Counted from the stretch's first letter, positions 50,192-60,024 are shown. The stretch: DNA of 64,000 nt from Sporomusa sp. KB1 (GCF_007830295.1 NZ_VLKC01000002.1:1459740-1523739), one strand, 5' to 3'. Translations and numbers: made by a program. The notes: generated by a model not told the origin, from the letters alone.

Positions 50192-53100
50192 TTACCTGTC
50201 TCCCTCTGCTTTGCCTGGCGGTTGTACCTTAAACCATACCGCATACATTGTCGGCAATGCAAGTAGTGTCAGCACCGTTGCGCCAAGCAAGCCGCCGCTG
50301 ATAGCCACTGCCATCGGCCCCCAAAAGGTGCTGGGGACCAACGGCAGCATGCCAAGTATGGCCGCCGCTGCTGTTAACATAATGGGACGAAACCGCAGCA
50401 CAGCTGAATCGATGATCGCATCCCATGGTGTCTCCCCTGCTTTAATATGTTGTTCAATTTGGTCAATGAGAATAACCGAGTTACGGATAATCATGCCGCT
50501 AAGGGCTAAGATACCAAGTTCGGCAACAAATCCCATTGGCCGCAGGGTTACTAACATGGCGAGACTAACTCCAATAATCCCGAGTGGTGCCGTAAGAATG
50601 GTCAGAATCATTAAGGATACCTTTTGCAGCTGCAGCATCAGCAGTATCATAATAACCAGGAGCATTATCGGCACTGTTTTAAGCAAAAAGCCCATAGAAG
50701 TATTGCTTTTTTCTGACGCCCCGGCAACCTCAATACTATAACCGGCCGGCAGGCTGTCCCGCAACTGCTTCAGATTCTCATAAACCTTCTTGGTGGCATC
50801 ATTACCAGTTACCCCGTCAATAACCTTTGCTTGTACAGTAATTGTTGGCTTTAGGTCATAACGCCAGATTAATCCCTCCTCACCCTCATAGCTTATTTTG
50901 GCGATTTGTTCTAAAGGTACAAATTTGCCATTACCAATATGTACTGGCAAATCTTTAATACTAACTAAATTTTTCCGGTTTTGAGCATCAATGCGAAATA
51001 CAATCCCCACAGTTTTGTCTTGTTCATAATATTCGGCGATAGCTGCCCCCGATAATTGGTTCTGTAAATCCTGAGCCAAACCTTGGCTGCTGATTCCTAG
51101 CATTCTAGCCTTATCCTGGTCAATTGCCAAATGCATGACTTTACTTTTTTCATTCCAGTCAAAGTTAATATCCTTCACAGTCGGATTGCCTGCCATACTA
51201 TCGCTAACCTGTTTCGCAAACTCGCGTACCTGCTCATGGTCATAGCCGGAAACGCGCAGCATCACAGGATACGGCGAAGGCGGGCCTGTCTGAATTAAAG
51301 TAACATTTCCCCGCACATTCTCAAAATTGTCGGTAAATAGCTGCGTGACTTTTTTCTGCAAGGCTTCCCGGGCTTTCAAATCTTTAGCAACAATAATAAA
51401 CTGCGCATAATTATTTGCCGGCAGCTTGGGCTCGATCGTAAGGATAAAGCGTGGTGATCCCTTGCCAACATAATAGCTGTAAGCCTCAATATCCGGATCA
51501 TCAGTAAGATTTGCTGCCAATTTTTGTGCTTCTAGCTCAGTAGCCGCTATGGCGGCGCCTTCCGGCAAGGTCATCTCAACAATAAGCTCAGGCCGAACTG
51601 AGGGTGGAAAAAACTCCTGTTGTACATATTTTAACAAAAATATCGAACCAATAAAACAGCCTATTGTTATGCCCAGCACTAGCTTCTTGTTATCCAAGCA
51701 CCAAGTGAGTGTCTGCCGAAACAATCGGTAAAATCTGGTATCATATAGATCATGACCTTCAGCCGTTATTTGTTTGGGGTGAATTAATTTATAGCCTAAG
51801 AGTGGGGTCACCATAACCGATACCAACCAGGAAATCAACAGCGCAATAGTCATAACTGGAAACAAACTACTGGTAAATTCAGCTGCCGACCCTTTGGAAA
51901 AACCGATGGGTATAAAACCGGCGCAAGTGATCAGGGTGCCTGTAAGCATGGGGAAGGCGGTAGCCTTATAGGCATAGCAAGCGGCCTCAAAGCGACCCCA
52001 CCCCTGCTCTAATTTTACTGTCATCATCTCAATAGAAATAATAGCATCATCGACTAATAAGCCCAACGCCATGATTAGCGCTCCCAGCGATACCTTATGC
52101 AAATCTATTCCGCCCATCTTCATACAGGCAAAAATACCGGCAATGACCAGGGGAATACATAAAGCAACAACTATACCGGAGCGAAAACCAAGGCTGAGAA
52201 AACTAACTACTAATACAATAATAATAGCTTCCCATAGCGATTTAACAAAATCGGCAATTGATTCTTTAACCACTTTGGGTTGATTGGATACTTGACCGAT
52301 TTCCATGCCCAGCGGCAAATCTTTTTTGATTAAGGAAATCGTTTTCTCCAGGTCTGTTCCCAGGGTAAGAATATTGCCCCCCTTTTCCATCGAAAGCGCC
52401 ATACCGATGGCCGGCAGCCCATTAAAATACATTTTAGGCTCCATGGGGTCAACATAACTGCGCTCTATCTTGGCAATATCGCCCAAACGGAAGGTGCGCT
52501 CATTGACGCGAATAGGCAGGTTGCGCAGGCCTTCTACATTTTCAAACAACCCAGACACCCGCAAATATACATTATCGGAAACTGTTTCAACCATACCGGA
52601 AGCAGTCATCGCGTTTTGCGCTTTTACGGCAGCAATAATAATAGCAGGATCGATTCCCAGACTGGCCAGTTTACTGCTTTCCATCTCAACATAAATTTTT
52701 TCCGGTTGAACACCGATAAGCTCAACCTTGCTCACATTGCTTACCCCGAGTAAGCTTCTACGAATTTTCTCGGCTTTTTCCCGCATCTCTTCATAGCTAT
52801 AACCATCTGCTGTGAGGGCATAAATATTGCCAAAAACATCATCAAACCGGTCATTGAACGCAGGTCCAACTACCCCTTGGGGCAAGGTGCTTTTGATATC
52901 ATTGACCATATTACGCACTTCCACCCAAGTAGGCCGGACATCTTTTTCATTTACCGTATCTTTTAGATTCACATAGATCACAGCCTGGCCTGGCCGTGAA
53001 TAACTTTTTAGATAATCCAGCCCCGGTGTATCCTGCAGCTTCTTTTCAATTTTGTCGGTTACCTGTTCTTCCACCTGCCTGGCACTTGCCCCCGGCCAGG

Positions 53101-53257
53101 AGACAGACACGATCATCTGGCGGATTACAAAATCGGGGTCTTCCATTCTCCCTAACTGCTGGTAAGACAATATTCCTGACAGGAATGTCAGAAACACAAA
53201 AAAATACACAAGTTGCTTATGGTTAAGAGCCCATTCGGTCAAATTAAGTTTATTCAT
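50192..53257 (-). CDS. RND-family efflux transporter (inner-membrane pump)
   Basis: The full-length 1021 residues have the AcrB layout: helix 1, a large periplasmic loop, helices 2-6, a second loop and helices 8-12. VDDAIISIEMM in helix 4 has the paired aspartates of the proton relay (family usually VDDAIV). The sequence belongs to the HAE-type, acriflavin-resistance subgroup with the QQLGRMEDPDFVIRQM opening of VexF/MdtB-like pumps of diderm Firmicutes. The ATG overlaps the adaptor gene stop (ATGA). An outer membrane factor is not encoded nearby. Confidence 0.93.
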   Translation of the reverse strand: MNKLNLTEWALNHKQLVYFFVFLTFLSGILSYQQLGRMEDPDFVIRQMIVSVSWPGASARQVEEQVTDKIEKKLQDTPGLDYLKSYSRPGQAVIYVNLKDTVNEKDVRPTWVEVRNMVNDIKSTLPQGVVGPAFNDRFDDVFGNIYALTADGYSYEEMREKAEKIRRSLLGVSNVSKVELIGVQPEKIYVEMESSKLASLGIDPAIIIAAVKAQNAMTASGMVETVSDNVYLRVSGLFENVEGLRNLPIRVNERTFRLGDIAKIERSYVDPMEPKMYFNGLPAIGMALSMEKGGNILTLGTDLEKTISLIKKDLPLGMEIGQVSNQPKVVKESIADFVKSLWEAIIIVLVVSFLSLGFRSGIVVALCIPLVIAGIFACMKMGGIDLHKVSLGALIMALGLLVDDAIISIEMMTVKLEQGWGRFEAACYAYKATAFPMLTGTLITCAGFIPIGFSKGSAAEFTSSLFPVMTIALLISWLVSVMVTPLLGYKLIHPKQITAEGHDLYDTRFYRLFRQTLTWCLDNKKLVLGITIGCFIGSIFLLKYVQQEFFPPSVRPELIVEMTLPEGAAIAATELEAQKLAANLTDDPDIEAYSYYVGKGSPRFILTIEPKLPANNYAQFIIVAKDLKAREALQKKVTQLFTDNFENVRGNVTLIQTGPPSPYPVMLRVSGYDHEQVREFAKQVSDSMAGNPTVKDINFDWNEKSKVMHLAIDQDKARMLGISSQGLAQDLQNQLSGAAIAEYYEQDKTVGIVFRIDAQNRKNLVSIKDLPVHIGNGKFVPLEQIAKISYEGEEGLIWRYDLKPTITVQAKVIDGVTGNDATKKVYENLKQLRDSLPAGYSIEVAGASEKSNTSMGFLLKTVPIMLLVIMILLMLQLQKVSLMILTILTAPLGIIGVSLAMLVTLRPMGFVAELGILALSGMIIRNSVILIDQIEQHIKAGETPWDAIIDSAVLRFRPIMLTAAAAILGMLPLVPSTFWGPMAVAISGGLLGATVLTLLALPTMYAVWFKVQPPGKAEGDR

Positions 53258-54321
53258 AGCCGTACCTTCTGCCCTTCCCGCAGTTTCTGTACTCCGCCGG
53301 TAGCAATGACTTCACCATCCTGAAGTCCTTCCAGAACTTGCACCTTGCCATCACCAAAAGCCCCGACTTTTATGGGACGCAAATTGACTATGCCATCTTG
53401 AATAACCCATACATTCGGGGTATCGCCAGTCTGGTAAATGGCTGCCAGCGGAATATACACTGTTTGCCGGCTAGTAGAACTCCCCACAGTGACACTGGCA
53501 GTCATGCCTAAGTTCACGGCTGCCGGTGGGTTGATTAAACTAATTCTGACTTTATAAGTTCGGGCGACTTTATCAGCCACCGGGGAAATTTCCCGGACTT
53601 TTCCCGCTGTGGTAACGTCAGGCAGAGCCCAAAAGCTAATATTGACTTGCTGGGCATTACGCATTTCGTCAATACGATTTTCCGGAACATTAATTTCAAT
53701 TTCCCGTTCGCTGCCCTTTACCAGGGTCATAACCGCCTGGCCGGCACTGACTACTTGTCCGGCTTCGACATTGACACTGGAAATGACGCCATCACTATCT
53801 GCCACCAGCGAGGTATAGCCTAGCTGGTTAGCACCTTGCGCATACTGGGCTGTTGACTGGTTGACGGTGGCCAGCGCGACTTCATACGTGTTCTCATATT
53901 GATCTAGCTGGGCACGGCTAATCGCATTTTGCTCATACAACTTACGATAGCGATCCAGATTACTCCGAGCTAAACCCAATTGCGACTGAGCTGAAGCTAC
54001 CTGAGCTGAGGAAATGTTTACCGTTTGCTGAACATCCTTGGCATCGATTTCCATAAGGACATCCCCGGAATTAACTACGCTGCCAAGCTCAATGTTACGT
54101 CTGATAACTTTGCCGCTAACCTGAAATGCCAGTTGAGTCTCATACCGCCCCCGTACTTCTCCGGAATAGCTTGCCGTTTGCCCCATAGCATCCATTTTTA
54201 TTGCTTGAGAACGAACAAGCGGCGCTTCTTCCTGGACTGTTTCGGTCTTTGAGCAGCCGGCAAAACTCAAAGACAGAATCATAATAGTCAGTGCCATGCA
54301 ACCAGCAATAGCCTTTTGCAT
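53254..54321 (-). CDS. RND efflux periplasmic adaptor (MFP) lipoprotein
   Basis: ATG 54321 with GGGAGGT 8 bases upstream; 355 residues. A lipobox (LSFAGC) is followed by the barrel-sandwich hybrid (ETQLAFQVSGKVIRRNIELG, VEAGQVVSAGQAVMTLV) around an alpha hairpin (SSAQVASAQSQLGLARSNL) and the C-terminal beta domain. The protein bridges the pump to an outer membrane channel, direct evidence for a diderm envelope. It is co-transcribed with the pump and lies 20 bases after the TetR gene. Confidence 0.93.
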   Translation of the reverse strand: MQKAIAGCMALTIMILSLSFAGCSKTETVQEEAPLVRSQAIKMDAMGQTASYSGEVRGRYETQLAFQVSGKVIRRNIELGSVVNSGDVLMEIDAKDVQQTVNISSAQVASAQSQLGLARSNLDRYRKLYEQNAISRAQLDQYENTYEVALATVNQSTAQYAQGANQLGYTSLVADSDGVISSVNVEAGQVVSAGQAVMTLVKGSEREIEINVPENRIDEMRNAQQVNISFWALPDVTTAGKVREISPVADKVARTYKVRISLINPPAAVNLGMTASVTVGSSTSRQTVYIPLAAIYQTGDTPNVWVIQDGIVNLRPIKVGAFGDGKVQVLEGLQDGEVIATGGVQKLREGQKVRL

Positions 54322-54341
54322 AAGAAAGACCTCCCTCACAT

Positions 54342-54908
54342 TCATTTCTTCACAAGCGCGTTAACGATGAAATCAACAAGCACCTCTGTATAATCCTCTT
54401 CTTCGTGCAGCGGCCTTGTACGTGCATAGCTGAAGGCTTGGAATAACTTAAACCCAGCATAAGCTACGACTTTTTCATCAACCTCCCGAAACTTCCCCTG
54501 CTGTTTACCTTCGCGAATAATCCCGGCAATAATTGCGATAATCTCTTCATCAATAATTTCATGATATTTTCTGGTTGCCAAAGCCACAAATAGATCATCG
54601 TCTTTTAGTATTCTTGTAATAAAGTGGTCCTGGTTAAAATACGCGATTGCATTCCTAATGAGGAGAACTAGCCTTTCAAGCGGGTCAGATACCTCACCCA
54701 TCTGTGAAAATAGTATCTCGATCGTTTTATGACATTCCCGTAAGAGAAGACATCTGAACATATCATCTTTATCTATGAAGTGTTCATAGATTGTCTTTTT
54801 TGAAATTTTACAGTCTTTACTAATTTCATCCATCGTTGTCTTTTTAAAACCAAAGCGATCCATTCGTTCAGTTGCTTTGTCGAGAATAAGGCTTTTTACA
54901 TCATCCAT
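54342..54908 (-). CDS. TetR-family repressor of the efflux operon
   Basis: ATG 54908 lies 6 bases after GGGAG; 188 residues. The N-terminal helix-turn-helix reads GFKKTTMDEISKDCKISKKT then IYEHFIDKDDMFRCLL, typical of AcrR-like regulators. The C-terminal ligand domain is unrelated to named members. First gene of the tetR-MFP-RND operon, so autoregulation and drug-induced release are likely. The 55-base upstream stretch 54950-55005 should carry promoter and operator; no clean palindrome was found. Confidence 0.9.
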   Translation of the reverse strand: MDDVKSLILDKATERMDRFGFKKTTMDEISKDCKISKKTIYEHFIDKDDMFRCLLLRECHKTIEILFSQMGEVSDPLERLVLLIRNAIAYFNQDHFITRILKDDDLFVALATRKYHEIIDEEIIAIIAGIIREGKQQGKFREVDEKVVAYAGFKLFQAFSYARTRPLHEEEDYTEVLVDFIVNALVKK

Positions 54909-55045
54909 TGTATCTCCCTCTTCTATAAAGCCAATCATTGAGTGGTGTAAATTTCCCCACCCATAAACTATTATAGTATTTTAGTTTCCGAAAATCAACA
55001 GAAAACCCGCCCGTTATTTGCCTGCTTCTTGTCCCCAACAAAACC

Positions 55046-55825
55046 TTATTTTAAGCGGTTATCCTTAGTGAAAAAGGTCTTATAACCAAGCATTACAAAC
55101 AAAATAGTAGTTAATGCTGTGCTGCCTAAAATCGCCAGCATAATGCCAAGCTGATATTTAATGGCAGTAAGCGGAAATGTACCCGAAAGAATCTGGCCAG
55201 TCATCATACCTGGAATAGAAACAATGCCCATGGTAAGCATATTGTTCATTGTCGGCAAAAGAGCGCTGTCAAAGGCGTCATTGACAATTTCTTTAGTAGC
55301 GTGGGCCGGTGTTGCCCCCAGCATAAGTGAATTTTCAATAATAACCCGCTTTTCTTCCATGTCACTGCACAGTTTATTGGCACCTAAGGCAATACCTGTC
55401 ATACAATTGCCCACAATCATTCCGGTAATCGGAATAATGTATTGCGGATTAAACCACGGCTCAACTTGTAATACAACCATGACAAAAAATGCGGCGGTAA
55501 CTAAAGCTCCGCCTACCATAGATACCGCAACCATTCGCTGCAGCTCTGTTGACATGGTGTTTTTTACCCGTTTAACAGCATTGAAAATAGCAAACGCCAG
55601 CATGATGACAATCATTATTGCAGTTAGCCACCAACTAGCATTGTCAAATACAAACATCAGCACATACCCCATAAGGGTAAGCTGCACGGTCATCCGTACT
55701 GACGCAATCAAAATTTGCCTTTCGCGCTTAATTCCTCTGGCTTTAAAGATCACCAATAAAACAAGAATAAAGATATAGGCAATCGATAGCTGTAAAACAG
55801 ATAGGTTCATAATGGAACTATTCAT
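55046..55825 (-). CDS. fetB: FetB-like ABC permease (UPF0014), iron export
   Basis: ATG 55825 with GGAGG 6 bases upstream; 259 residues, usual UPF0014 length. About seven membrane helices, the conserved ERQILIASVRMTVQLTLMG motif, IIPITGMIVGNCMTGIAL and the NMLTMGIVSIPGMMTGQILSG stretch. With FetA it exports iron in Enterobacteria and relieves oxidative stress. It overlaps the FetA gene by 8 bases. Confidence 0.88.
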   Translation of the reverse strand: MNSSIMNLSVLQLSIAYIFILVLLVIFKARGIKRERQILIASVRMTVQLTLMGYVLMFVFDNASWWLTAIMIVIMLAFAIFNAVKRVKNTMSTELQRMVAVSMVGGALVTAAFFVMVVLQVEPWFNPQYIIPITGMIVGNCMTGIALGANKLCSDMEEKRVIIENSLMLGATPAHATKEIVNDAFDSALLPTMNNMLTMGIVSIPGMMTGQILSGTFPLTAIKYQLGIMLAILGSTALTTILFVMLGYKTFFTKDNRLK

Positions 55826-56453
55826 GATCGGCCTCCACGACACGCCCATTTTCCATACGGATAATCGCATTATTAAAGGTTTGAGCGATTTGTTCCGAGT
55901 GGGTAATCATCACAAGTTGCTTGTTTTCCTCCAGCACAAACTTTGCCAGATTATCAATGATAAAGCGCTCGGTATTTTTATCTAAGGCCGCTGAGGGCTC
56001 ATCCAAAAGATAAACTTCTGCACCCATGAGCATTACCCGGGCAAGACACAAACGTTGCTTTTCGCCGCCGGATAAAGTATGACAGCTGCTAGTTAGCTCT
56101 TTGTCCAATTCCACTCTTGCAAGGCTTTTCTTCATAGCTGCGGCAGTCGCCGGCGGCTTTTGTGAAAACTGCAGCCCAATTTGCAAATTATCCTCCACTG
56201 TACCGCTGTAAATCACGGGAGTCTGGCCCAGCATAACCACCTCACGACGCAATTGCACCGTATCCATGCAAGCAATATCCTGCCCCTGATAAAAAATCTG
56301 CCCCTCATCAGGTGTGTTCAGACAGTTCAACATTCGTAACAGAGTGGTCTTACCACTGCCTGAGGGGCCTACAATACAACTAATAGAGTTACTGATACGC
56401 AAGAACGGAATATCCAGTATTCCTTTAAATTTTAAATTCTTCACCTCAAACAT
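55818..56453 (-). CDS. fetA: FetA-like ABC ATPase, iron export
   Basis: The 211 residues have Walker A GPSGSGKT, signature LSGGEKQR, Walker B VYLLDEPSAALD and ITHSEQ as H-loop. Short chain and pairing with UPF0014 identify the YbbL/FetA group. In this window an exporter (FetAB) accompanies two importers (Feo and FTR1), so iron homeostasis is controlled in both directions. No Fur box was seen before it. Confidence 0.88.
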   Translation of the reverse strand: MFEVKNLKFKGILDIPFLRISNSISCIVGPSGSGKTTLLRMLNCLNTPDEGQIFYQGQDIACMDTVQLRREVVMLGQTPVIYSGTVEDNLQIGLQFSQKPPATAAAMKKSLARVELDKELTSSCHTLSGGEKQRLCLARVMLMGAEVYLLDEPSAALDKNTERFIIDNLAKFVLEENKQLVMITHSEQIAQTFNNAIIRMENGRVVEADHE

Positions 56454-56621
56454 GGCAGCTCTCCTTCCTTTTCTACTTATTGGAAATATCTCATCTTCCC
56501 AGCGGTCTTTTATTTGCTCCCGATATTGCGGATTATTGCGGCAGATAAGGACGCCACATTCAAAAATATCAGCATGTACCGACTGTGACTTTTTTAATAG
56601 TTACTCAGTACCTCTTTATAA

Positions 56622-57812
56622 TTACTGCACTTTAGCTTTTTTCCAAACGAATATACTCATTAGGATTGCAGCAAGCAACGCCGTGGCTGAACCGAAGTAA
56701 AAGGGTGCTTGATTGTCAATCTTGTCATATAATACACCCGCAATAACACTTGCCGGCAATAAAGTGATACCGATGAGGCAATTGTATAGACCAAGTCCTG
56801 TCCCGCGCTTGTCCCGGTCAATAAGATCAGCAACCAATGCCTTCTGCACACCATCTGTTGCTGCACTATAAAGTCCGTATAATGCAAATAACAAAATCAC
56901 GATGACTTTATCGTTTGCGCTGCCAAAGCCTAAGTATATGATAGAATAGAGTAAATATCCGAAGATGATAAGTCTCTCCCTGCCAAACTTATCGGAAAGC
57001 ATACCCATAGGAACCGCGAAAATTACCGAAACCGAATTGAATATTAAGTAAACAAGCGGTATGAACACCGCTTTTATCCCAATATCGTTTGCCTTTATCA
57101 GCAACAAGGCATCTGTTGAATTACCCAAGGCAAATAAGAAAGCGATCCCCAAAAACAGATAGTATCTACTAGAAAAATCGTTCAATGAAATTTTCCTAAC
57201 CAGTTCTGCTTTATGCCTTTTCGCTTCTTTGACAAAGAAAACAATTGTCAGCACGCCTAGTATACCCGGTACTACGGAAAACAAGAATACCTTGCGATAA
57301 TCACCTGGAAACACTGACAAAATGGCGAAAGCCAGCAGCGGTCCCACTATGGCACCGCTATTATCCATCGCTTTATGGAAGCCAAACCCTTTCCCTCTTT
57401 CACCTTCACCTGCCGTTCCGGCGATCAGGCTGTCTCTGGGTGCAGTTCTTATTCCCTTACCAATCCTTTCACTAAAGCGTAATGCCAGCACCTGCAGCGG
57501 CGAAGTTACTACAGAAAATAGCGGAGATATAACTGCCGTAAAAGCATAGCCTACAACCATAAAAGGTTTATTTTTGCCAATCTTATCACTCCAAAAGCCA
57601 GATAATGCTTTAATAATTGATGCCGTACTTTCGGCAATTCCTTCAATGAGCGACAATTCGGTCTTTGTTGCGCCTAGCGATAGTAAAAAGAGCGGCATAA
57701 CAGCATAGATCATTTTGGTTGTCGTATCAGTAAAAAAACTAGTTATCCCGGTAAAAAATATATTTCGTTCAAGTCCTAAAACCTTTTTCTCCATCTTGTT
57801 CTCAATACTCAT
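56622..57812 (-). CDS. MFS transporter
   Basis: ATG 57812 follows AGGAGG; 396 residues with about 12 membrane helices. The N-half has SFFTDTTTKMIYAVMPLFLL and GFWSDKIGKNKPFMVVGYAF (the MFS motif A, GxxSDKxGxxK), and RFSERIGKGIRTAPRDSLIA after helix 4; a second motif A (GMLSDKFGRERLII) follows in the C-half. The ERxGKGxRxxPRD motif is common in a Firmicute/archaeal MFS group of unknown substrate. It is encoded alone. Confidence 0.88.
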   Translation of the reverse strand: MSIENKMEKKVLGLERNIFFTGITSFFTDTTTKMIYAVMPLFLLSLGATKTELSLIEGIAESTASIIKALSGFWSDKIGKNKPFMVVGYAFTAVISPLFSVVTSPLQVLALRFSERIGKGIRTAPRDSLIAGTAGEGERGKGFGFHKAMDNSGAIVGPLLAFAILSVFPGDYRKVFLFSVVPGILGVLTIVFFVKEAKRHKAELVRKISLNDFSSRYYLFLGIAFLFALGNSTDALLLIKANDIGIKAVFIPLVYLIFNSVSVIFAVPMGMLSDKFGRERLIIFGYLLYSIIYLGFGSANDKVIVILLFALYGLYSAATDGVQKALVADLIDRDKRGTGLGLYNCLIGITLLPASVIAGVLYDKIDNQAPFYFGSATALLAAILMSIFVWKKAKVQ

Positions 57813-57970
57813 ACCTGCCTCCTGCTGCCTGCCCATTGCTAGTAGTGTTATGCTTATCCTTTTCGCTAACATAGTATTTATTGTACTACAACAGCCTTCT
57901 TACTGCGATAGAGGTATCTGCATTTATCTCCTGCCCTATAGAAACCGCTTCGCAGTTTCCCGCGCAAGGG

Positions 57971-58000
57971 AAAAAAAAAGCCGCGAAATTCGCGGCTTTT
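57971..58000 (-). terminator. Rho-independent terminator of the acidic protein gene
   Basis: Minus strand: AAAAGCCGCGAA-TTTCGCGGCTTTT with a further T5 run, 7 bases after the stop of the gene at 58007-58246. Confidence 0.85.
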
Positions 58001-58006
58001 AAAAAA

Positions 58007-58246
58007 CTAATCGTCCTCTTCTTCTTCATTCTCAACAATATCAATCGTATCCTCAAAAGTATCAAGAATGTTTTCATGATGCTCTTCCACTGCATCATTA
58101 ATCAGTCTTAGCGCCGCATTGGTCTGCTCTTCCGGCAAGCCCATTGCAATTATAATGTCCATCAAACGGTCTCCAAGGAGTTCAACATCATCGGTAAAGA
58201 GTACCGGGATTTCATCCGTCATTTCAGGCTCTAGCTCATCGCACAT
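58007..58246 (-). CDS. Small acidic protein of unknown function
   Basis: ATG 58246 lies 8 bases after GAGGAG; 79 residues. It is strongly acidic (MCDELEPEMTDEIPVLF; tail ENEEEEDD) with a helical centre (LGDRLMDIIIAMGLPEEQTN, AALRLINDAVEEHHENIL). It stands alone and has a strong terminator, which supports it as a gene. No family was recognised. Confidence 0.7.
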   Translation of the reverse strand: MCDELEPEMTDEIPVLFTDDVELLGDRLMDIIIAMGLPEEQTNAALRLINDAVEEHHENILDTFEDTIDIVENEEEEDD

Positions 58247-58433
58247 AATATACACTCCTCGTCACTGTTTATTTTTTCTGGCGAACAACCTCGATATGTA
58301 ATCCAACTATGATACTGCTTGATACACTATTATTGTAACACACATTTGCGCAAATAATTATTAAATCTATAATAATTTATGGACAAGCTATTTTTTTGTA
58401 ATTTTCCATCAATTAATAGTATACGACAAAATA

Positions 58434-58462
58434 TAAGCCCGACAGCTGAAGCCGCCGGACTT
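58434..58462 (-). terminator. Terminator-like hairpin
   Basis: Minus strand: AAGTCCGgcggcttcagctgTCGGGCTT, followed by ATATTTTG. It lies 11 bases after the stop of the 41-residue frame at 58473-58598. Confidence 0.5.
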
Positions 58463-58472
58463 TTCCTATGGA

Positions 58473-58598
58473 TTATCTACTAAGCTGAATCTGAGCCACT
58501 TCGTATCTTGTAACTTCAATCTCCTTATTTCTACAGGAAATGTTATAGATACGGCGAAGATATGCTGAAATATTTATCACATATCGTATGGATTTCAC
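58473..58598 (-). CDS. 41-residue basic protein, weakly supported
   Basis: A GTG at 58598 preceded by GGAAAGGG (about 9 bases) opens MKSIRYVINISAYLRRIYNI then EIEVTRYEVAQIQLSR. A TATAAT lies about 45 bases upstream and a terminator-like hairpin follows. The sequence is not recognised; coding is inferred only from this layout. Confidence 0.35.
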   Translation of the reverse strand: MKSIRYVINISAYLRRIYNISCRNKEIEVTRYEVAQIQLSR

Positions 58599-58718
58599 GG
58601 CATTTTCCCTTTCCAGTAATAATTAATATTACTATTATAAAAGAAATAGACCATTTAGTCGACTGGAATATCTAGGGAAAAATTTGCCGTCCAAAGGCAG
58701 CAGACGACTACGTTGTTT

Positions 58719-59090
58719 TTAATCATTTGACGCGCTGCCAACTGCAATCCCAATCAAAAAGGCTGCAATATCACGCAAATGACGGTCATGACGGTCATTT
58801 TCACGCCTTTGCCGCTCACGCCACGCTCGTTCGCTCTCGTGATGGCGCCGCCTCATTTCTCTTTCGTGCCGCTCATTTTCTCGGCGCATCCGCTCGTCAT
58901 GCTGCCGTCGCCGGGCATCGTCCCGGTTGTAACGACGATCATGACGATCAAAACGATCCAGCTGCACTATTTGTTGCGAGTCACCGTTAAGCAGGGGACC
59001 TGGTGCTGCGGCAGCTACCGATGATACCATGCCAACTTGCATTATACCAAGCATTGAATATATAACTATTTTTTTGGATACGATTTTCAT
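58719..59090 (-). CDS. Small secreted Arg/His-rich protein (paralog of the gene at 4.9 kb)
   Basis: The 123 residues start with MKIVSKKIVIYSMLGIMQ and a signal peptide cut near VAAAAP. The mature part is extremely rich in Arg, His and Asp/Glu (HDRRYNRDDARRRQHDERMR, then RENERHEREMRRRHHESER) and ends in a glycine/alanine-rich hydrophobic tail (IAAFLIGIAVGSASND) that the paralog lacks. AAGGAAGT before the ATG and the upstream direct repeats match the paralog at 4915-5226. It may bind metal or nucleic acid or buffer the envelope; this is speculation. Confidence 0.7.
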   Translation of the reverse strand: MKIVSKKIVIYSMLGIMQVGMVSSVAAAAPGPLLNGDSQQIVQLDRFDRHDRRYNRDDARRRQHDERMRRENERHEREMRRRHHESERAWRERQRRENDRHDRHLRDIAAFLIGIAVGSASND

Positions 59091-59147
59091 AGGAACACTT
59101 CCTTTACTTTTGATCCCGAATCCATACTTTAATAATAATCGCCAATT

Positions 59148-59165
59148 TTTAGAATTTGTTTAGAA
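59148..59165 (-). promoter_or_regulatory. 11-bp-spaced direct repeats before the secreted-protein gene
   Basis: Minus strand TTCTAAAcaaaTTCTAAA, the same heptamer pair with the same 11-bp period as at 5286-5303 and at the same distance from the start codon. Likely response-regulator site. Confidence 0.6.
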
Positions 59166-59216
59166 TTTATTGGATATCTTCAACAACTCCCAATTTTAGC
59201 TCTTAAGACTATAGGT

Positions 59217-59262
59217 AAAGGGCTGTAGATTACTTATCTCTAAGTTTTACACAGCCCCTTTG
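59217..59262 (-). terminator. Terminator after the UspA gene
   Basis: Minus strand: GGGCTGT..ACAGCCC with a 25-base loop and TTTACC behind, 35 bases after the UspA stop. Confidence 0.5.
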
Positions 59263-59296
59263 TTCAATATATCACTAGCCTGTTGGCAAATAGATC

Positions 59297-59734
59297 TTAC
59301 CCTTCATCATTACTTTTTATAATCAGGGTTGGGCAAGACGCGTGATGAAGAACATGATTACTGACGCTACCAAGCAATAACCCTTTGACATCACTTAAAC
59401 CCCTGCGTCCCATGACGATTAAGGAATAGTCTCTTTCTTCTGTGACATCAACAATTCTTATACCAGGATGTCCGTACTCCACCAACGTATTAACCCTACC
59501 GTCAAAATCATCAAAAACTTCCAAAGCCTTATCCAAAATACGTTTGCCACTTGCCTCTAAATCCTTTAAGAGCAACGAAGGGATTATGGTATCTGGCATG
59601 ATGTAGGCCGGGTTTTGGATAATATGTATCAAGGTGACCGAGCTGTCAAACTTTTCGGCTAAAATTCGCGCATATTTAGCAGCCAATAGTGCTCTATTCG
59701 AACCATCAATAGGAACCAAAATTTTTTTGAACAT
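59297..59734 (-). CDS. Universal stress protein (UspA family)
   Basis: A single Usp domain of 145 residues: KKILVPIDGSNRALLAAKYA at the start (Asp of the nucleotide site) and the ATP-binding G-2x-G-9x-G(S/T) motif as GRRGLSDVKGLLLGSVSNHV near residue 108. This favours the ATP-binding MJ0577-like branch. It stands alone; the promoter should lie in 59740-59800. A general stress-linked role is expected, no specific partner is evident. Confidence 0.9.
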   Translation of the reverse strand: MFKKILVPIDGSNRALLAAKYARILAEKFDSSVTLIHIIQNPAYIMPDTIIPSLLLKDLEASGKRILDKALEVFDDFDGRVNTLVEYGHPGIRIVDVTEERDYSLIVMGRRGLSDVKGLLLGSVSNHVLHHASCPTLIIKSNDEG

Positions 59735-60024
59735 ATCCGTCGCCTCCGATAATAATAATTTAGAATCTTGTATGATAGACTAGCTTTCTATTCTAGTTTA
59801 TTCTTTTTTTCTTTATGTTGCAATAAACTTTGCATGTTGCACTATTGTTTCAGCTTATTTTCTGACTGGGCAGCTCATCCAGGATACTACATCTGCCGAC
59901 AACAAAAGAAAAACAGAGGCTTACACCCTGCTGCTATTATGTCGTACTCTTTGACGTGCTTATAGAATATCGCAAATAATCTAGTTAATTAACTTATATT
60001 TTACCAACTCAGCAAAATTCCATA
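59735..60024. other. Intergenic region, no gene seen
   Basis: AT-rich divergent spacer between uspA and the small plus-strand gene. No operator-like repeat or coding frame with a ribosome binding site was found. Confidence 0.4.
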
